Shown here: one piece after another, positions 1 to 8,437 of the stretch
Layout of the letters: each line of letters starts with the position of its first letter
Numbering within the stretch: position 1 is the first letter of the stretch
Source: Polyangiaceae bacterium
GTDB taxonomy: Bacteria; Myxococcota_A; Polyangia; Polyangiales; Polyangiaceae
Reading direction: 5' to 3'
DNA: 63,970 nt
Assembly: GCA_025937895.1 (NCBI GenBank)
Contig: JAICQL010000014.1
Location: forward strand, 1-63,970
Translations under genes and position numbers: made by a program
The notes under the pieces: generated by a model
What the model was told of the DNA's origin: nothing
The model's input: only the letters and a program-made list of their open reading frames with translations
Databases searched by the model: none

Positions 1-1
1 C

Positions 2-244
2 ATGCGCTTCATGACCGGGTTCATGTTTTTCAAGGTGGGTGAAGGGCGCTTTGCTCCAACCTGGCTCACGGGTATGCAGCTGACGTTTCCAATCCTGGAT
101 CTACCTAAGGGGGCAACTCAGGACCAACTGGGCGTCGATGCCGCAATAGGCTTCTTCTGGGAGCATGACTTGCAGGACAGTGGGGGCGACCACCTGCTCG
201 TGACCATGGGCTTCGACGTACTGTCACTTTTTGGCTCCAAGTAA
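2..244 (+). CDS. C-terminal fragment of an unidentified protein, cut by the window edge
   Basis: An open frame is already open at the left edge and ends with TAA at 242-244, so this is probably the last ~80 residues of a longer gene. The first ATG at 2 need not be the start. The fragment alternates hydrophobic and polar residues in short strands and ends in a Val/Met/Phe-rich segment (LLVTMGFDVLSLFGSK). That pattern fits the last strands of a beta-barrel or beta-rich secreted protein, but no family was recognised. Codon usage is less GC-biased than the genes that follow. Function unknown. Confidence 0.5.
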   Translation: MRFMTGFMFFKVGEGRFAPTWLTGMQLTFPILDLPKGATQDQLGVDAAIGFFWEHDLQDSGGDHLLVTMGFDVLSLFGSK

Positions 245-712
245 CCGGCACAACGTGTAGTGCTGCCTGTCCCCGAGTCGCTCTGCACCTGGCGCTCAGC
301 GAGCCCCACGTCTTTGGGCACCGCAGCCGACCTCGCTCTGCACTGCTCTTGCGCCCCGCGCGGCGCAGCACGGCACAGCAGTGCCCTCGGCGACCTCTGT
401 AAGCGAAAAAGCCATTAACGCGGCGTGAACCTGGCCCGCGCCGCGGGCCATCGTGCTCTGCGCTCCGATTGCCAGGCACATCCACTCTTTGAGCCTCATC
501 TCTCGCGTGTCGCCTCACCTGCGTGCCGGCGCCGGCGCAGGCGCTCGATGCCACGGCGGAGCGCTGACTGTTTCGCGTGGCCCCAGGCCGCGCCCGAACG
601 AGCGCTCGGTCTCGGTCTGATCCCTCATTCGCCCGCCGGACGCGCCGTTGTGTCCTGCGCTCGAGGTGCCCCTCCGGCCAGGGGGCACGCCGAGCGCAGG
701 GAGGGAGGCTCG
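245..712. other. intergenic region upstream of the kinase operon
   Basis: 468 bases without a convincing gene. The frame of the downstream kinase stays open back to about 425, but the translated extension is Arg/Ala-rich and lacks kinase similarity, while a good ribosome-binding site sits at the ATG at 713. The promoter of the kinase operon must lie here. I cannot point to a convincing -35/-10 pair or a structured RNA. Confidence 0.4.
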
Positions 713-2476
713 ATGATGACGACCGCCACGTTCAACTCCTCGACAACCCAGCAGCACGTCCGCACCGGCGGTGAGGCGAGCGGTGGTGTGCGAGCGCACG
801 CGGAGTGGGAGCAGGGCGCGCCCGGAAGAGTGCTGGCGGGCCGCCTGCGTATCGAGCGCTCGATCGGCATGGGCTCGATGGGGATGGTGTTCGAGGCTCG
901 CCATCTGGAGCTCGATACGCGAGTGGCGGTGAAGGCGATCCTGCCGGAAATGCAGGCGGTGCCTGGCATGCTGGCGCTGTTCGCGCGAGAGGCCAAGGCC
1001 GCGGCGGGCATTCGCAGCGAGCACGTTGCGCAGGTCCTGGACGTGGGCACGGACGATGCGCTCGGACCCTACATCGTGATGGAATACCTGGAGGGCCGGG
1101 ATCTCAGGGTCCTGCTCGACAGTGAGGGGCGTGTGCCCGTCGCTCGCGCGATCGACTACATTCTCCAGGCGTGCGAGGCGCTGGCGGTGGCACACGCCCG
1201 CGGCGTAATTCACCGCGACATCAAGCCGGGGAACCTGTTTCTCACTCGGCAAGGGGAGCTGGAGATTATCAAGCTGCTGGACTTTGGCGTGTCGAAGGCG
1301 GCGCTAACCGGGCGCCTGTTTGGCGGCGAGCTGTCGGGTGAAGAGGCTGCCGATCTGATGGGGACCCCACTGTACATGTCGCCCGAGCAGGTGGATGCGC
1401 CCGAGCGCGTGGACGAGCGCTCGGACATCTGGGCGCTGGGCGCCGTGCTGTACGAGCTGGTGTCGGGGCACAGTGTGTTTCCCGGCAGCGACGACTTGCC
1501 GACCTTGCTTCGCGGCATCTGCGACACTGCACCTCCGCCGCTCTCAGCGCACGGCGCGGAGCTCTCGCCCCTGCAGGGCGTCATCGATCAATGCCTGGAC
1601 AAGAACCCCGCCCGGCGCTTCCAGAACGTCGCCGAGCTGGCGTACGCGCTGTGCCCCCTGGCCGCCGCCCGCTCGCGGCCGCATGCTCACCGCGCTGCAG
1701 CCATCCTCGCTTCCAGGGCCACCAGCGTGATGCCACCGCCCGTGGCACCGCCGCACTCCGCCGCGCCCGGAACACCGCGGGTGCCGCAGCGGTCCGGCGG
1801 CGGTTCGCGAGTTGCACGAGTGCACCACGCCCGGGCGGTGCCTCCACCGCGCCGCGTGCGGCCACGCCCGCGGCCGGCCGCCAGTGTCAGCCGCTGGGTG
1901 CCGCATTGCCTGCTGCTGGCTACCGTTCTGCTGTGGCCAGGCGTGCCGCTGGCCCCTCTCGGCACAGCTCCGCAGCAATCCCCTCGCTCGGACCTGCTCG
2001 AGGCCAGCCGCTCAGCGCTCGCAGCACGAGCCGTGCTCGTGGAGAGCTCGCCGAGCGGCGCTCGCGTCAGCAGCGATGGTCAGGAGATCGGTACGACCCC
2101 GCTCTCCACGCTCCTGCCCGCGGGAACGGTGCTGCTGTCCCTGAGCAAGCCCGGCTATCTCGAGGCTCGAGAGCTACTGCAGGTGGAGCTGGGCGAGGGA
2201 CAGGCCACGCCCCTCACCGTGCGCGTCGTCCTGCAGCAGCTGCCGGCAAGGCCAAGCGCGAGTGCTTCGACAGCGAAGGCGCGGCTGCGCGCTGCGCAGG
2301 CAACCACGGCGGATGCCCCTCGCGCGGCTGCCTCGCCACCGCACCCCGCGCAGCCAAGCTCCACCGCCAGCCCCGCCGACAGCGAGGCAGCGCCAAAGCC
2401 ACCGCCCTCGCCCCAACGTCCGCGCTTGCGGCTCGTGGAAGACTCCGCATCCGCGCACGTGGCCCGCAGGCTCTGA
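713..2476 (+). CDS. Ser/Thr protein kinase with transmembrane segment and C-terminal PEGA domain
   Basis: 587 aa. A Hanks-type kinase domain covers roughly residues 40-320. It has a Gly-rich loop (SIGMGSMGMVFEA), the ATP-anchoring Lys74 in VAVK, catalytic Asp169 in HRDIKPGN, Asp190 in DFG and the P+1 segment MGTPLYMSPEQ, so it should be active. A Pro/Arg-rich linker leads to a single hydrophobic segment near residues 394-416, then a PEGA-type beta domain (VLVESSPSGARVSSDGQEIG onward) predicted outside the membrane, and a Pro/Ala-rich tail. The start is chosen at 713 because GGGAGG lies just upstream; the frame extends further but without similarity. The next gene begins 1 base after the stop, so the two are surely co-transcribed. 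Kinases of this layout are abundant in myxobacteria; the signal and targets are unknown. Confidence 0.93.
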   Translation: MMTTATFNSSTTQQHVRTGGEASGGVRAHAEWEQGAPGRVLAGRLRIERSIGMGSMGMVFEARHLELDTRVAVKAILPEMQAVPGMLALFAREAKAAAGIRSEHVAQVLDVGTDDALGPYIVMEYLEGRDLRVLLDSEGRVPVARAIDYILQACEALAVAHARGVIHRDIKPGNLFLTRQGELEIIKLLDFGVSKAALTGRLFGGELSGEEAADLMGTPLYMSPEQVDAPERVDERSDIWALGAVLYELVSGHSVFPGSDDLPTLLRGICDTAPPPLSAHGAELSPLQGVIDQCLDKNPARRFQNVAELAYALCPLAAARSRPHAHRAAAILASRATSVMPPPVAPPHSAAPGTPRVPQRSGGGSRVARVHHARAVPPPRRVRPRPRPAASVSRWVPHCLLLATVLLWPGVPLAPLGTAPQQSPRSDLLEASRSALAARAVLVESSPSGARVSSDGQEIGTTPLSTLLPAGTVLLSLSKPGYLEARELLQVELGEGQATPLTVRVVLQQLPARPSASASTAKARLRAAQATTADAPRAAASPPHPAQPSSTASPADSEAAPKPPPSPQRPRLRLVEDSASAHVARRL

Positions 2477-2477
2477 C

Positions 2478-3365
2478 ATGACGACGACTCGAGCCCTGCC
2501 CCGATCGCTGCCGTGGGTCGTCGTCGTGGCCATGATCCACTGCGCCCTCGCCGCTCCCGCGTCTGCAGAGAGCACCACCCCAGAGAGCGCCGCAGAGGGC
2601 GCCCCCGAGAGCCCGGAGAGCGACGTGCAGGCAGAAGACCAGGCACAACACCAGGCAGAAGACAGAGCGGCGCTGCTCAACGAGCGAGGCCTGGCCCTGT
2701 ATGCGGCGCAGGACTATCACCATGCCATCGAGCACTTCATCGGCGCGCTCGCGCTCGAGCAAGACCCCAACCTGCTGTTTAACATCGGCCGCTGCTACGA
2801 GCAGCTGGGCCAGCTGGACGCGGCGCTCGAGAAGTACGAGCAATTCGTGGCGGCGCCGGAGAGTGACGCGGAGGGTGTCGCGCGCGCCCGCGCGTCCATC
2901 GATGGCATTGCTGCTGCCCGCGAGGAACGCAAGCGTGCCTCGGCCAGGCCCAGAATCCCCCTGGTACATGCACTTCCCGCTGCCCCGGCCGCTGTCGATC
3001 CCGGCCCCAGCCAGCCGAGCGGCGTGCCCTGGCTCCTGCTCGGTGGCACCGTCGCCTTCGCGGGTGCCGGCGCCACCATCTACGCGCTCGGAGCGCGCGA
3101 CCACGCCGAGGTCACCCGCCTTCCGGAGTACGGCAAGGGGGATGTCCGCACCGCCATGACCTGGCGCCGGGCCAACGCCCTCGTGGAGTCCGGCAACACG
3201 AAGAAGGTGGCGGGCGGCATCCTGCTCGGGCTGGGCGGCGCGCTCGGCATCACCATGGTCGCGGTGCTCCTGTCTCGGGAGGGTGAGCCCGAGCCGGCCA
3301 TTGCCGTGGCCCCCGCGGTGCTCGGCGATGGCGGCGGCGTGCTCTTGGCAGGCAGGTTTCGATGA
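2478..3365 (+). CDS. TPR-type secreted/membrane protein, partner of the kinase
   Basis: 295 aa. A signal peptide (WVVVVAMIHCALAAPASA) is followed by an acidic linker and two TPR-like helices (ERGLALYAAQDYHHAIEHF, then NIGRCYEQLGQLDAALEKY), approximately residues 55-125. Two hydrophobic segments follow (about 180-200, WLLLGGTVAFAGAGATIYAL, and about 240-262, KKVAGGILLGLGGALGITMV). ATG at 2478 is 1 base after the kinase stop, and the end overlaps the next ATG, so translation of all three genes is probably coupled. Proteins of this shape commonly sit beside PEGA kinases in myxobacteria and are thought to act as envelope adaptors. The role here is inferred from neighbourhood only. Confidence 0.85.
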   Translation: MTTTRALPRSLPWVVVVAMIHCALAAPASAESTTPESAAEGAPESPESDVQAEDQAQHQAEDRAALLNERGLALYAAQDYHHAIEHFIGALALEQDPNLLFNIGRCYEQLGQLDAALEKYEQFVAAPESDAEGVARARASIDGIAAAREERKRASARPRIPLVHALPAAPAAVDPGPSQPSGVPWLLLGGTVAFAGAGATIYALGARDHAEVTRLPEYGKGDVRTAMTWRRANALVESGNTKKVAGGILLGLGGALGITMVAVLLSREGEPEPAIAVAPAVLGDGGGVLLAGRFR

Positions 3366-4311
3366 TGCGCCCGAGCAAGAGCGGGCTCGCGCTGGGCGGT
3401 CTGCTGTGGCTGGGCTGCTCCGCGCCCGATCTCGGGCATACGCTCTTCTCCTGCGCAACGGACGCCGACTGTGGACCGGGACAGATGTGCCTCGAGTACC
3501 AGGACGGCCTGGCGTGCCAGCGGCCGCCCCTTACGCCCGACCCCCGGTGCCCCGGCGGCAACTGCAGCATGGGCGAGCCGGCAAGCGGCGGCGCGTCTCT
3601 CGAGGCCGCGATGCCCGAGACCGGTACTCCCGCAGAGGGCGGGTGCCGCGAGGGCAACTGCAATCCAGCGCTCCCACTGTCCTCCGCACAGCACGAGCCA
3701 GCAGAGCCCGGACGGCCCGGCGCCGCGCTCACGGACGCAGGCGCGAGCGCCGTCGCTGACCCCCTGGACGCCTCACCCGATGCCACTGGCACGACCCCAG
3801 CCAGTGACGGCCCTCTCGAGCCAGATGCTGCCCCGCCAGCCGCGGAGGAAGGCCCTCCGATCCGGCATGATTTCGAGGAGAGCCGAGAGGGCTGGCAATC
3901 TGTGCCGGATCAACTCCCCGAGGACACCCTGGACGGCACCGAACAGACCACGGAGCTCGCCCACCATGGCGCCGGTGCGCTACGCATGGTGTTTGACGGC
4001 GAGTACAGCCCGGTTGCCGGCATCACCCCCGAAAACTCGTTCTACGGCGCATACCTGGACGGCGCCCCCCCCCCGGGGTCGAGGTCAGCCTCTGGATGCT
4101 GTCCACCGCACCCGGTGTCAGCGTCGAAGTCTACTCGCAGCCGGACCCACCGGGAGCCGACACCATCCTGGCCACGGTGCCCCTGCTGCAGGACGAGTGG
4201 CGAGAGATCCGCGTCATCATGCCCCTGCTCGAAGCGCGACTGTTTGGAGTGCTGGTGCGCTCCGAGCTCGAACTCGATGGCTTCGTCTATCTGGACGAGA
4301 TTCGCTGGTGA
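3362..4311 (+). CDS. Cys-rich lipoprotein with C-terminal beta-sandwich-like domain, frameshifted at a 10-C run
   Basis: ATG at 3362 overlaps the previous stop (ATGA). The signal ends in a lipobox (GGLLWLGC), followed by a Cys motif (CATDADCGPGQMC), a long Pro/Ala/Asp linker and a beta-rich domain (HDFEESREGWQSVPDQLP onward). At 4065-4074 there is a run of ten C. Reading straight through gives Arg/Ser/Cys-rich nonsense to 4348. Shifting frame there (one C added, or two removed) gives a sensible continuation, PGVEVSLWMLSTAPGVSVEV, ending in GFVYLDEIRW and TGA at 4309-4311. The restored domain looks like a carbohydrate-binding or jelly-roll module, which is inference. The shift may be a sequencing error, a fixed mutation or slippage-based phase variation. 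Third gene of the kinase operon. Confidence 0.75.
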
Positions 4312-4328
4312 GCGGCGGAGCCCGCCGC
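4312..4328. terminator. hairpin between convergent genes
   Basis: A perfect 7-bp stem (GCGGCGG / CCGCCGC) with a 3-base loop begins directly after the lipoprotein stop and about 60 bases beyond the stop of the convergent gene. No T-run is visible, so this is a candidate bidirectional terminator only. Confidence 0.45.
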
Positions 4329-4390
4329 CTTGCAGGAGAGACGGGTGAAGCCCCTCCGCGGCTGCCACTCACGCCGCGCCGAGGCAGGGC

Positions 4391-4801
4391 TCAGGTGTTG
4401 ATGACCCGAAAGACGCGCCAGGGAGCATGCGCCACCTCTCTGCGCAATAGCCAGCAGTTCACGCCGACCGTGTCGGGCTGGAGCGTGTACTTGCCAATGG
4501 TGTAAAAGCTGTTCTCATCGCCGAGCGGCACATACTCCCACTCCTCGTAGTGCATGACGAGCAGGTTCTTCTCGGTGCCGCTCGCGCCGCGATACGCGCC
4601 GACGATGCCGTCGTAGTACGCTTGCCGCCCGTAGATCAGACCCGTCCCCGACTTTGACTCGGGCGCATTCGCGATGCCGACGTCCTCTGTCGCCAGCTCC
4701 TTCATCTTCTCGAACTGGGCCGAAGCGTACAGCTCATTCCAGTGCTGGGCGAACTGCTTCACCCGCGCGATGTCGCCGTCACGGTCTCTCCGGGTCGTCA
4801 T
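4391..4801 (-). CDS. SnoaL/NTF2-like small protein, third gene of the VioB-like operon
   Basis: 136 aa. The alpha+beta cone pattern of the NTF2/SnoaL superfamily is visible: an N-terminal helix with FAQHWNELYASAQFEKMKEL, the conserved early Asp (ATEDVGI), YYDGIVGAYRG, then strands EWEYVPLGDENSFYTIGKY and a final WRVFRVINT. Members are isomerases, cyclases or small-ligand binders, or have no known activity; the pocket chemistry cannot be read from sequence. ATG at 4801 has GGAGG about 6 bases upstream. It starts 2 bases after the stop of the ferritin-like gene, so it belongs to the same transcript. A role in processing or protecting the product of that pair is inference. Confidence 0.8.
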   Translation of the reverse strand: MTTRRDRDGDIARVKQFAQHWNELYASAQFEKMKELATEDVGIANAPESKSGTGLIYGRQAYYDGIVGAYRGASGTEKNLLVMHYEEWEYVPLGDENSFYTIGKYTLQPDTVGVNCWLLRREVAHAPWRVFRVINT

Positions 4802-4803
4802 CC

Positions 4804-5832
4804 TCAACCTCCGCTCGGGTCCTGATATTCAAAGCTCGGCCCGATGTTGATCTGGCCGTAGTTTGAGACGGCGGACATCATGCCCTTGGCCTGCTCCTTC
4901 ATGGACATCATCAGGGCCAGCGCCCGCTGGAAGGTCGCCGCCGTGTTCTGCCCGTTGAAGAGCTCGTGCAGCACGCGCAGCAGGCTGGTGTACGCGGCGT
5001 TGAAGTTGCGGTTCGCCGCTGCCGCGATGCCGCCCGCCGGGTAGGCGCTGCTCTTGGGGTTGTCAGGTACCGGGTACACGCCCTGCGGATTGAACGGGAT
5101 CGGGGGGCCTTGATAGGCCCAGTTGCCCTCGAGTCGGATGAGCTCGCGACCTTCGTGGATCTCCTTGAAGCGGTAGTAGTGCGCCAGCTCGGCGCCGTCG
5201 CCATCGCCAGGTGAGGTCCGGGTGCCCTCGCCCTGGTCCACGATGGTCGTGATGGCCGCCTGCGCTGAGCGCAGATCCGTCACCACCACCGCGCCGCGCA
5301 TCAATTCGGCGCTGACCTGCCTCTTGCCGCTGGCATCAAAGGCGGAGCTGGGCAACTTGGCCAACGCAGCGCTGATGGCGTCGTAGAACTCGCCGATGGT
5401 GCGGCCGACGGAGGGATCGGGAGCTGGCAGCCTGTCGGCGGGATGCTCAGGCTCCTCAATCGTCATGAAGACCTCTAGCTGCTGCATCGAGAACGCACGC
5501 AGGTGCACCACCAGCCCCGCCTCCACCGCGCCGGGAAGCCGACCCGGATAGCGTGGGATGAAGCCTGGCCGATCGATGGCGGGCTGTCCGCCGATGGCGT
5601 TCAAGATGTTGGACGAGAGGCACATGTGCAGCATTTCCTGCCGCACCACGGAGAAGAGGAGCTGGCTGATCTTTGCATTCAGCCCCTCGTCGAGTGAATA
5701 GAGTGCATACAGGTAGGGAGGGATCGTGGCGTGCTCGAGCTCGATGGCATGCTGCAGGCTGCGCTGCACCGCAGCCACGCTGGGAGACGGGCGCTCGAGC
5801 TCATCAAAGAGGGCTGGCTGTAGTCTGATCAC
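4804..5832 (-). CDS. ferritin-like protein related to the C-terminal half of VioB/RebD
   Basis: 342 aa. A ferritin-like helical bundle is clear: helix 1 ELEHATIPPYLYALYSLDEG supplies Glu and a Glu-x-x-His pair, and helix 2 VRQEMLHMCLSSNILNAIGG supplies a second E-x-x-H. That is the signature of the ferritin-like domain found in the iminophenylpyruvate/indolepyruvate dimer synthases VioB and RebD. A second helical half follows (AELAHYYRFKEIHEGREL, then the C-terminal helices AAYTSLLRVLHELFNGQNTA). VioB is one chain of about 1000 aa; here the corresponding N-terminal part is a separate gene ending 9 bases upstream. Family assignment is from remembered motifs; the substrate is unknown. It could instead be an unrelated oxidase of the same fold. 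Confidence 0.8.
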   Translation of the reverse strand: MIRLQPALFDELERPSPSVAAVQRSLQHAIELEHATIPPYLYALYSLDEGLNAKISQLLFSVVRQEMLHMCLSSNILNAIGGQPAIDRPGFIPRYPGRLPGAVEAGLVVHLRAFSMQQLEVFMTIEEPEHPADRLPAPDPSVGRTIGEFYDAISAALAKLPSSAFDASGKRQVSAELMRGAVVVTDLRSAQAAITTIVDQGEGTRTSPGDGDGAELAHYYRFKEIHEGRELIRLEGNWAYQGPPIPFNPQGVYPVPDNPKSSAYPAGGIAAAANRNFNAAYTSLLRVLHELFNGQNTAATFQRALALMMSMKEQAKGMMSAVSNYGQINIGPSFEYQDPSGG

Positions 5833-5841
5833 GGGTAGTCC

Positions 5842-7677
5842 TCACTGGGATCGAGGTGACTGGGGACGGCGTTGGCCCAGGCGCCTGGCGAGAGCCGCCG
5901 TCTTGCCGCCGCGCGACAGATCAGGCTTACCCTTGCCGCTGGCGGCAGGGGCAGCAACTGCCGGCGGTGCTGGACTGGCAGCAGCACCAGCCCCCTGGGG
6001 ATCGGCGATCCAGGCCAGGATGGCCTTGCGCTTGGCGGGCGACAGATCGCGGGTCACCGGCATGTAGTTGGGGTCTGCCTCTGGCAGGCTGAAGACTCGC
6101 GTGAGGAAGCGCGCATTTTCCAGGACCGCTGCGCGGTCTGCCAGATTGAAGAAGCGATTCATCACCGGATACAGATTGGCGTACTGCTGGAGGATCGGCT
6201 GGATATCGCTCCACAGCACCCGGGGCGACGACGGTTGAAAGCCATCCCAGAGCAGCACGCTGATGAAGTTCCAGGCGTTGTTTGGGTTGTCGAAGTAGCT
6301 GCCGTCGTTGATGAAGGGCCGCACTCCGTAGACCTGGCCATCGATGAAGTCCCGCGGGCTCTGTGGATCCGAGCCCTCGATGGCCAGTGTGGCCCGCCCC
6401 CGCTCGTCCGTGGTCAGCGTGGCGGGGAAGCTCAAGGCGCTGGCCGGCACTCCCACCTGTAGCGGCTGGTTCTCGCCGTTCACTCCGCCCGGCTGCAGCT
6501 GGTTGTTGTCAAAGACAATGCCGATCGAGGCGCCCGCCAGAGGCTGACCGAACTGCGTGGCGTACAGCGGGACCTGCACCACCTGACCCGGGCTGACCCG
6601 GAACACGAACTCGTCGGCCCGCACGAACGAGCCCGTCGAGCACTCGCTGATGAAGCTGTTCGGCCCCGAGGCACTGAGCGAGCTCTGCTGTACGGCCGCC
6701 AGCGTGCCCACGGGCAGCGCGATGCTGACGATGCCCGCCGTCGTCTCATACCAATCCGGGCTGAGGACATAGCCATACGGATCGAGCGTGCTGAGCAGCG
6801 TGCCCAGGCAGACAGGCGGACTGCCGGGGTTGATCTGACAGCTGAGGATCAGATCGCCGATATCATTGGGCGCACCGCCCGGGGTTGCCGTGGTCATGGC
6901 GTTGCCCAGGTCCATCAAGAACTGGCCCGATGCAGCGTCCACAACGCCCACACAGTGATTGAGCGCGGCGGGATAGTTGGGTGCGCTGGGGGATGCGATG
7001 AACTGGCGCCCCGCAACGAAGTGCTTCGGCTCACTGACGGCCGAGGGCCCAATCGTGCCCACGACTCTGCCATACGTGAAGCCCGGGCTCCCAAAGTTCA
7101 TGTTGTAGCCATCGACGTTGAACTTGATCGACAGCCGCTCCGGAGACGCTGCCTTCAGCGCAACCAGGAAGGGCGACCCCGAGATATCCCCCCACTTCAG
7201 CTCGGTGAGCACCGACTGATACATGGCCCCCAGCGCCATGTCCCCGCCACCGCCACCCGTGGCGCGAGGCCACAGATCGATAAACGCCGCCGGCTCGAAG
7301 TCTCCCTGGAGCAAGACACTGCCGCGCGCATCCACGATGCGCACCTGCAACCCCCAGATGGTCGAGACCATCTGCTGCATCGAGTCCAGGTCCACCAGCT
7401 TGGCAGGGACATTGCGATCCGAGTCCGCGATGCGACAGCTCAGGATTTCGTCAGCAGTGACCGCGCCAGAGGGCATCCAGGCAGCCGTCACCCCGCAATC
7501 CACCAGGCGCCAACAGGCGTCCCCTTGCGGGTTCCACCAGCCGTTCTGGCCACCGATCTGCTGATCGGCAGGCGCGAACGTCAGGTTGTTGAAGTGCTGA
7601 GGGTCGTTGTTGACCGTCGAGACGTTGGCCTGAAACCTGCCGGCGAAATGCAGTCGAAGTGGACTCAGATAGCTCAT
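5842..7677 (-). CDS. homologue of the N-terminal region of VioB/RebD-type iminopyruvate dimer synthase
   Basis: 611 aa, rich in beta strands. The start (YLSPLRLHFAGRFQANVSTV, then NNDP) matches the VioB N-terminus as I remember it (RIHFRGWARVNAPTANRDP). Near the end, YANLYPVMNRFFNLADRAAV and NYMPVTRDLSPAKRKAIL match the VioB segment just before its ferritin-like domain (YPFMSDKVFSLADR, YYMPSTRELSAPK). This protein plus its downstream neighbour (611 + 342) adds up to about the length of VioB. The tail is Ala/Pro then basic. Start at ATG 7677 with AGGAG 8 bases upstream; the frame is open further to 7812 but the extra residues are Arg-rich and unlike the family. First gene of a three-gene operon. 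No tryptophan or amino-acid oxidase (VioA/RebO) is present in the window. Confidence 0.78.
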   Translation of the reverse strand: MSYLSPLRLHFAGRFQANVSTVNNDPQHFNNLTFAPADQQIGGQNGWWNPQGDACWRLVDCGVTAAWMPSGAVTADEILSCRIADSDRNVPAKLVDLDSMQQMVSTIWGLQVRIVDARGSVLLQGDFEPAAFIDLWPRATGGGGGDMALGAMYQSVLTELKWGDISGSPFLVALKAASPERLSIKFNVDGYNMNFGSPGFTYGRVVGTIGPSAVSEPKHFVAGRQFIASPSAPNYPAALNHCVGVVDAASGQFLMDLGNAMTTATPGGAPNDIGDLILSCQINPGSPPVCLGTLLSTLDPYGYVLSPDWYETTAGIVSIALPVGTLAAVQQSSLSASGPNSFISECSTGSFVRADEFVFRVSPGQVVQVPLYATQFGQPLAGASIGIVFDNNQLQPGGVNGENQPLQVGVPASALSFPATLTTDERGRATLAIEGSDPQSPRDFIDGQVYGVRPFINDGSYFDNPNNAWNFISVLLWDGFQPSSPRVLWSDIQPILQQYANLYPVMNRFFNLADRAAVLENARFLTRVFSLPEADPNYMPVTRDLSPAKRKAILAWIADPQGAGAAASPAPPAVAAPAASGKGKPDLSRGGKTAALARRLGQRRPQSPRSQ

Positions 7678-7860
7678 TCGTCTCTCCTGAAAAACCTCAC
7701 GCGGCGCTGCGCGCCGTTGTCGCAGTGCAGACGAGCGCCTCCGGACGACAGCGCCAGCCCTTCTGAGATCCTCATGCCGAGCACCACTCAGCCTGGAGCT
7801 CACTCGGAGCACTGACGCACGCTTCTCCCCTCAGCCCTCGCCTGCCCTCACCCCCGGCGC

Positions 7861-8260
7861 GCGAAGGTAACGAGCAGCGACCTCGCGGGCAAGCTTTCGT
7901 CTCTGCTAGCGCGCACGAGCTTCGCGCAAGAGGATGCGGGTGCGCCGGACATTGTCGAGCCGGACGCGGCGGAGGTGACGGCGCCGCTCGAGGTCGCGCC
8001 CACGTTCTCCACGCTCGAGCTCCACGGCTTTGTCAGTCGAGGCTTCATCCTCAGCATCGAAAACGAGTACCTGGCAGCGGCCAAGCAAGGCAGCCTGGAG
8101 CTCTCGGAAGTGGGCTTCAACCTCACTCAGCGCACCTTCAGCCCGCAGCTGGACTGGTTTCATCTCAACTATCGCCGTACGACTGGCTCGGCCTCCGCCT
8201 CGACACTGGCAAGCTGGAACAGCTCCGCGGGGCGCTGCTCCGCGACGTCAGGGTTCATCC
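7861..8260 (+). pseudogene. decayed outer-membrane porin-like gene
   Basis: The frame reads a worn signal peptide ending SFAQEDAGAP, a linker, then LELHGFVSRGFILSIENEYL and GSLELSEVGFNLTQ, and PQLDWFHLNYR. This is the opening of a beta-barrel porin-like family in which a strand with Y-D-W-L-G-L-R follows. That continuation, YDWLGLRLDTGKLEQLRGAL, is present but one frame away from about 8176, so a base has been lost or gained. No usable start codon remains and everything after about 8240 is unrecognisable, so most of the barrel is gone. It sits between the VioB-like operon and the next gene. Confidence 0.65.
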
Positions 8261-8437
8261 CTGCCGTCTGCGGCTCTGGCATGGGCGGCCTGCCGTTTGC
8301 GGCCCTGCCGTCGCCCGCTGCGCCGCGCTCGCGGCCTGCGCGAGAAGGTGGCGCGTCGTCAAGCCGGAGCTGCCATTGCTGCGCCCGCTTCTGCCGGCCC
8401 GTTGGCGCCGCGCTGCCGGTGCGATAAGGTCTGCGCT

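Noticed and set aside
4391..7677. Calling this a violacein or rebeccamycin gene cluster
   Set aside because: Only the VioB/RebD-like functions are seen; the amino-acid oxidase, VioE and the flavin hydroxylases are absent, so the product cannot be claimed.
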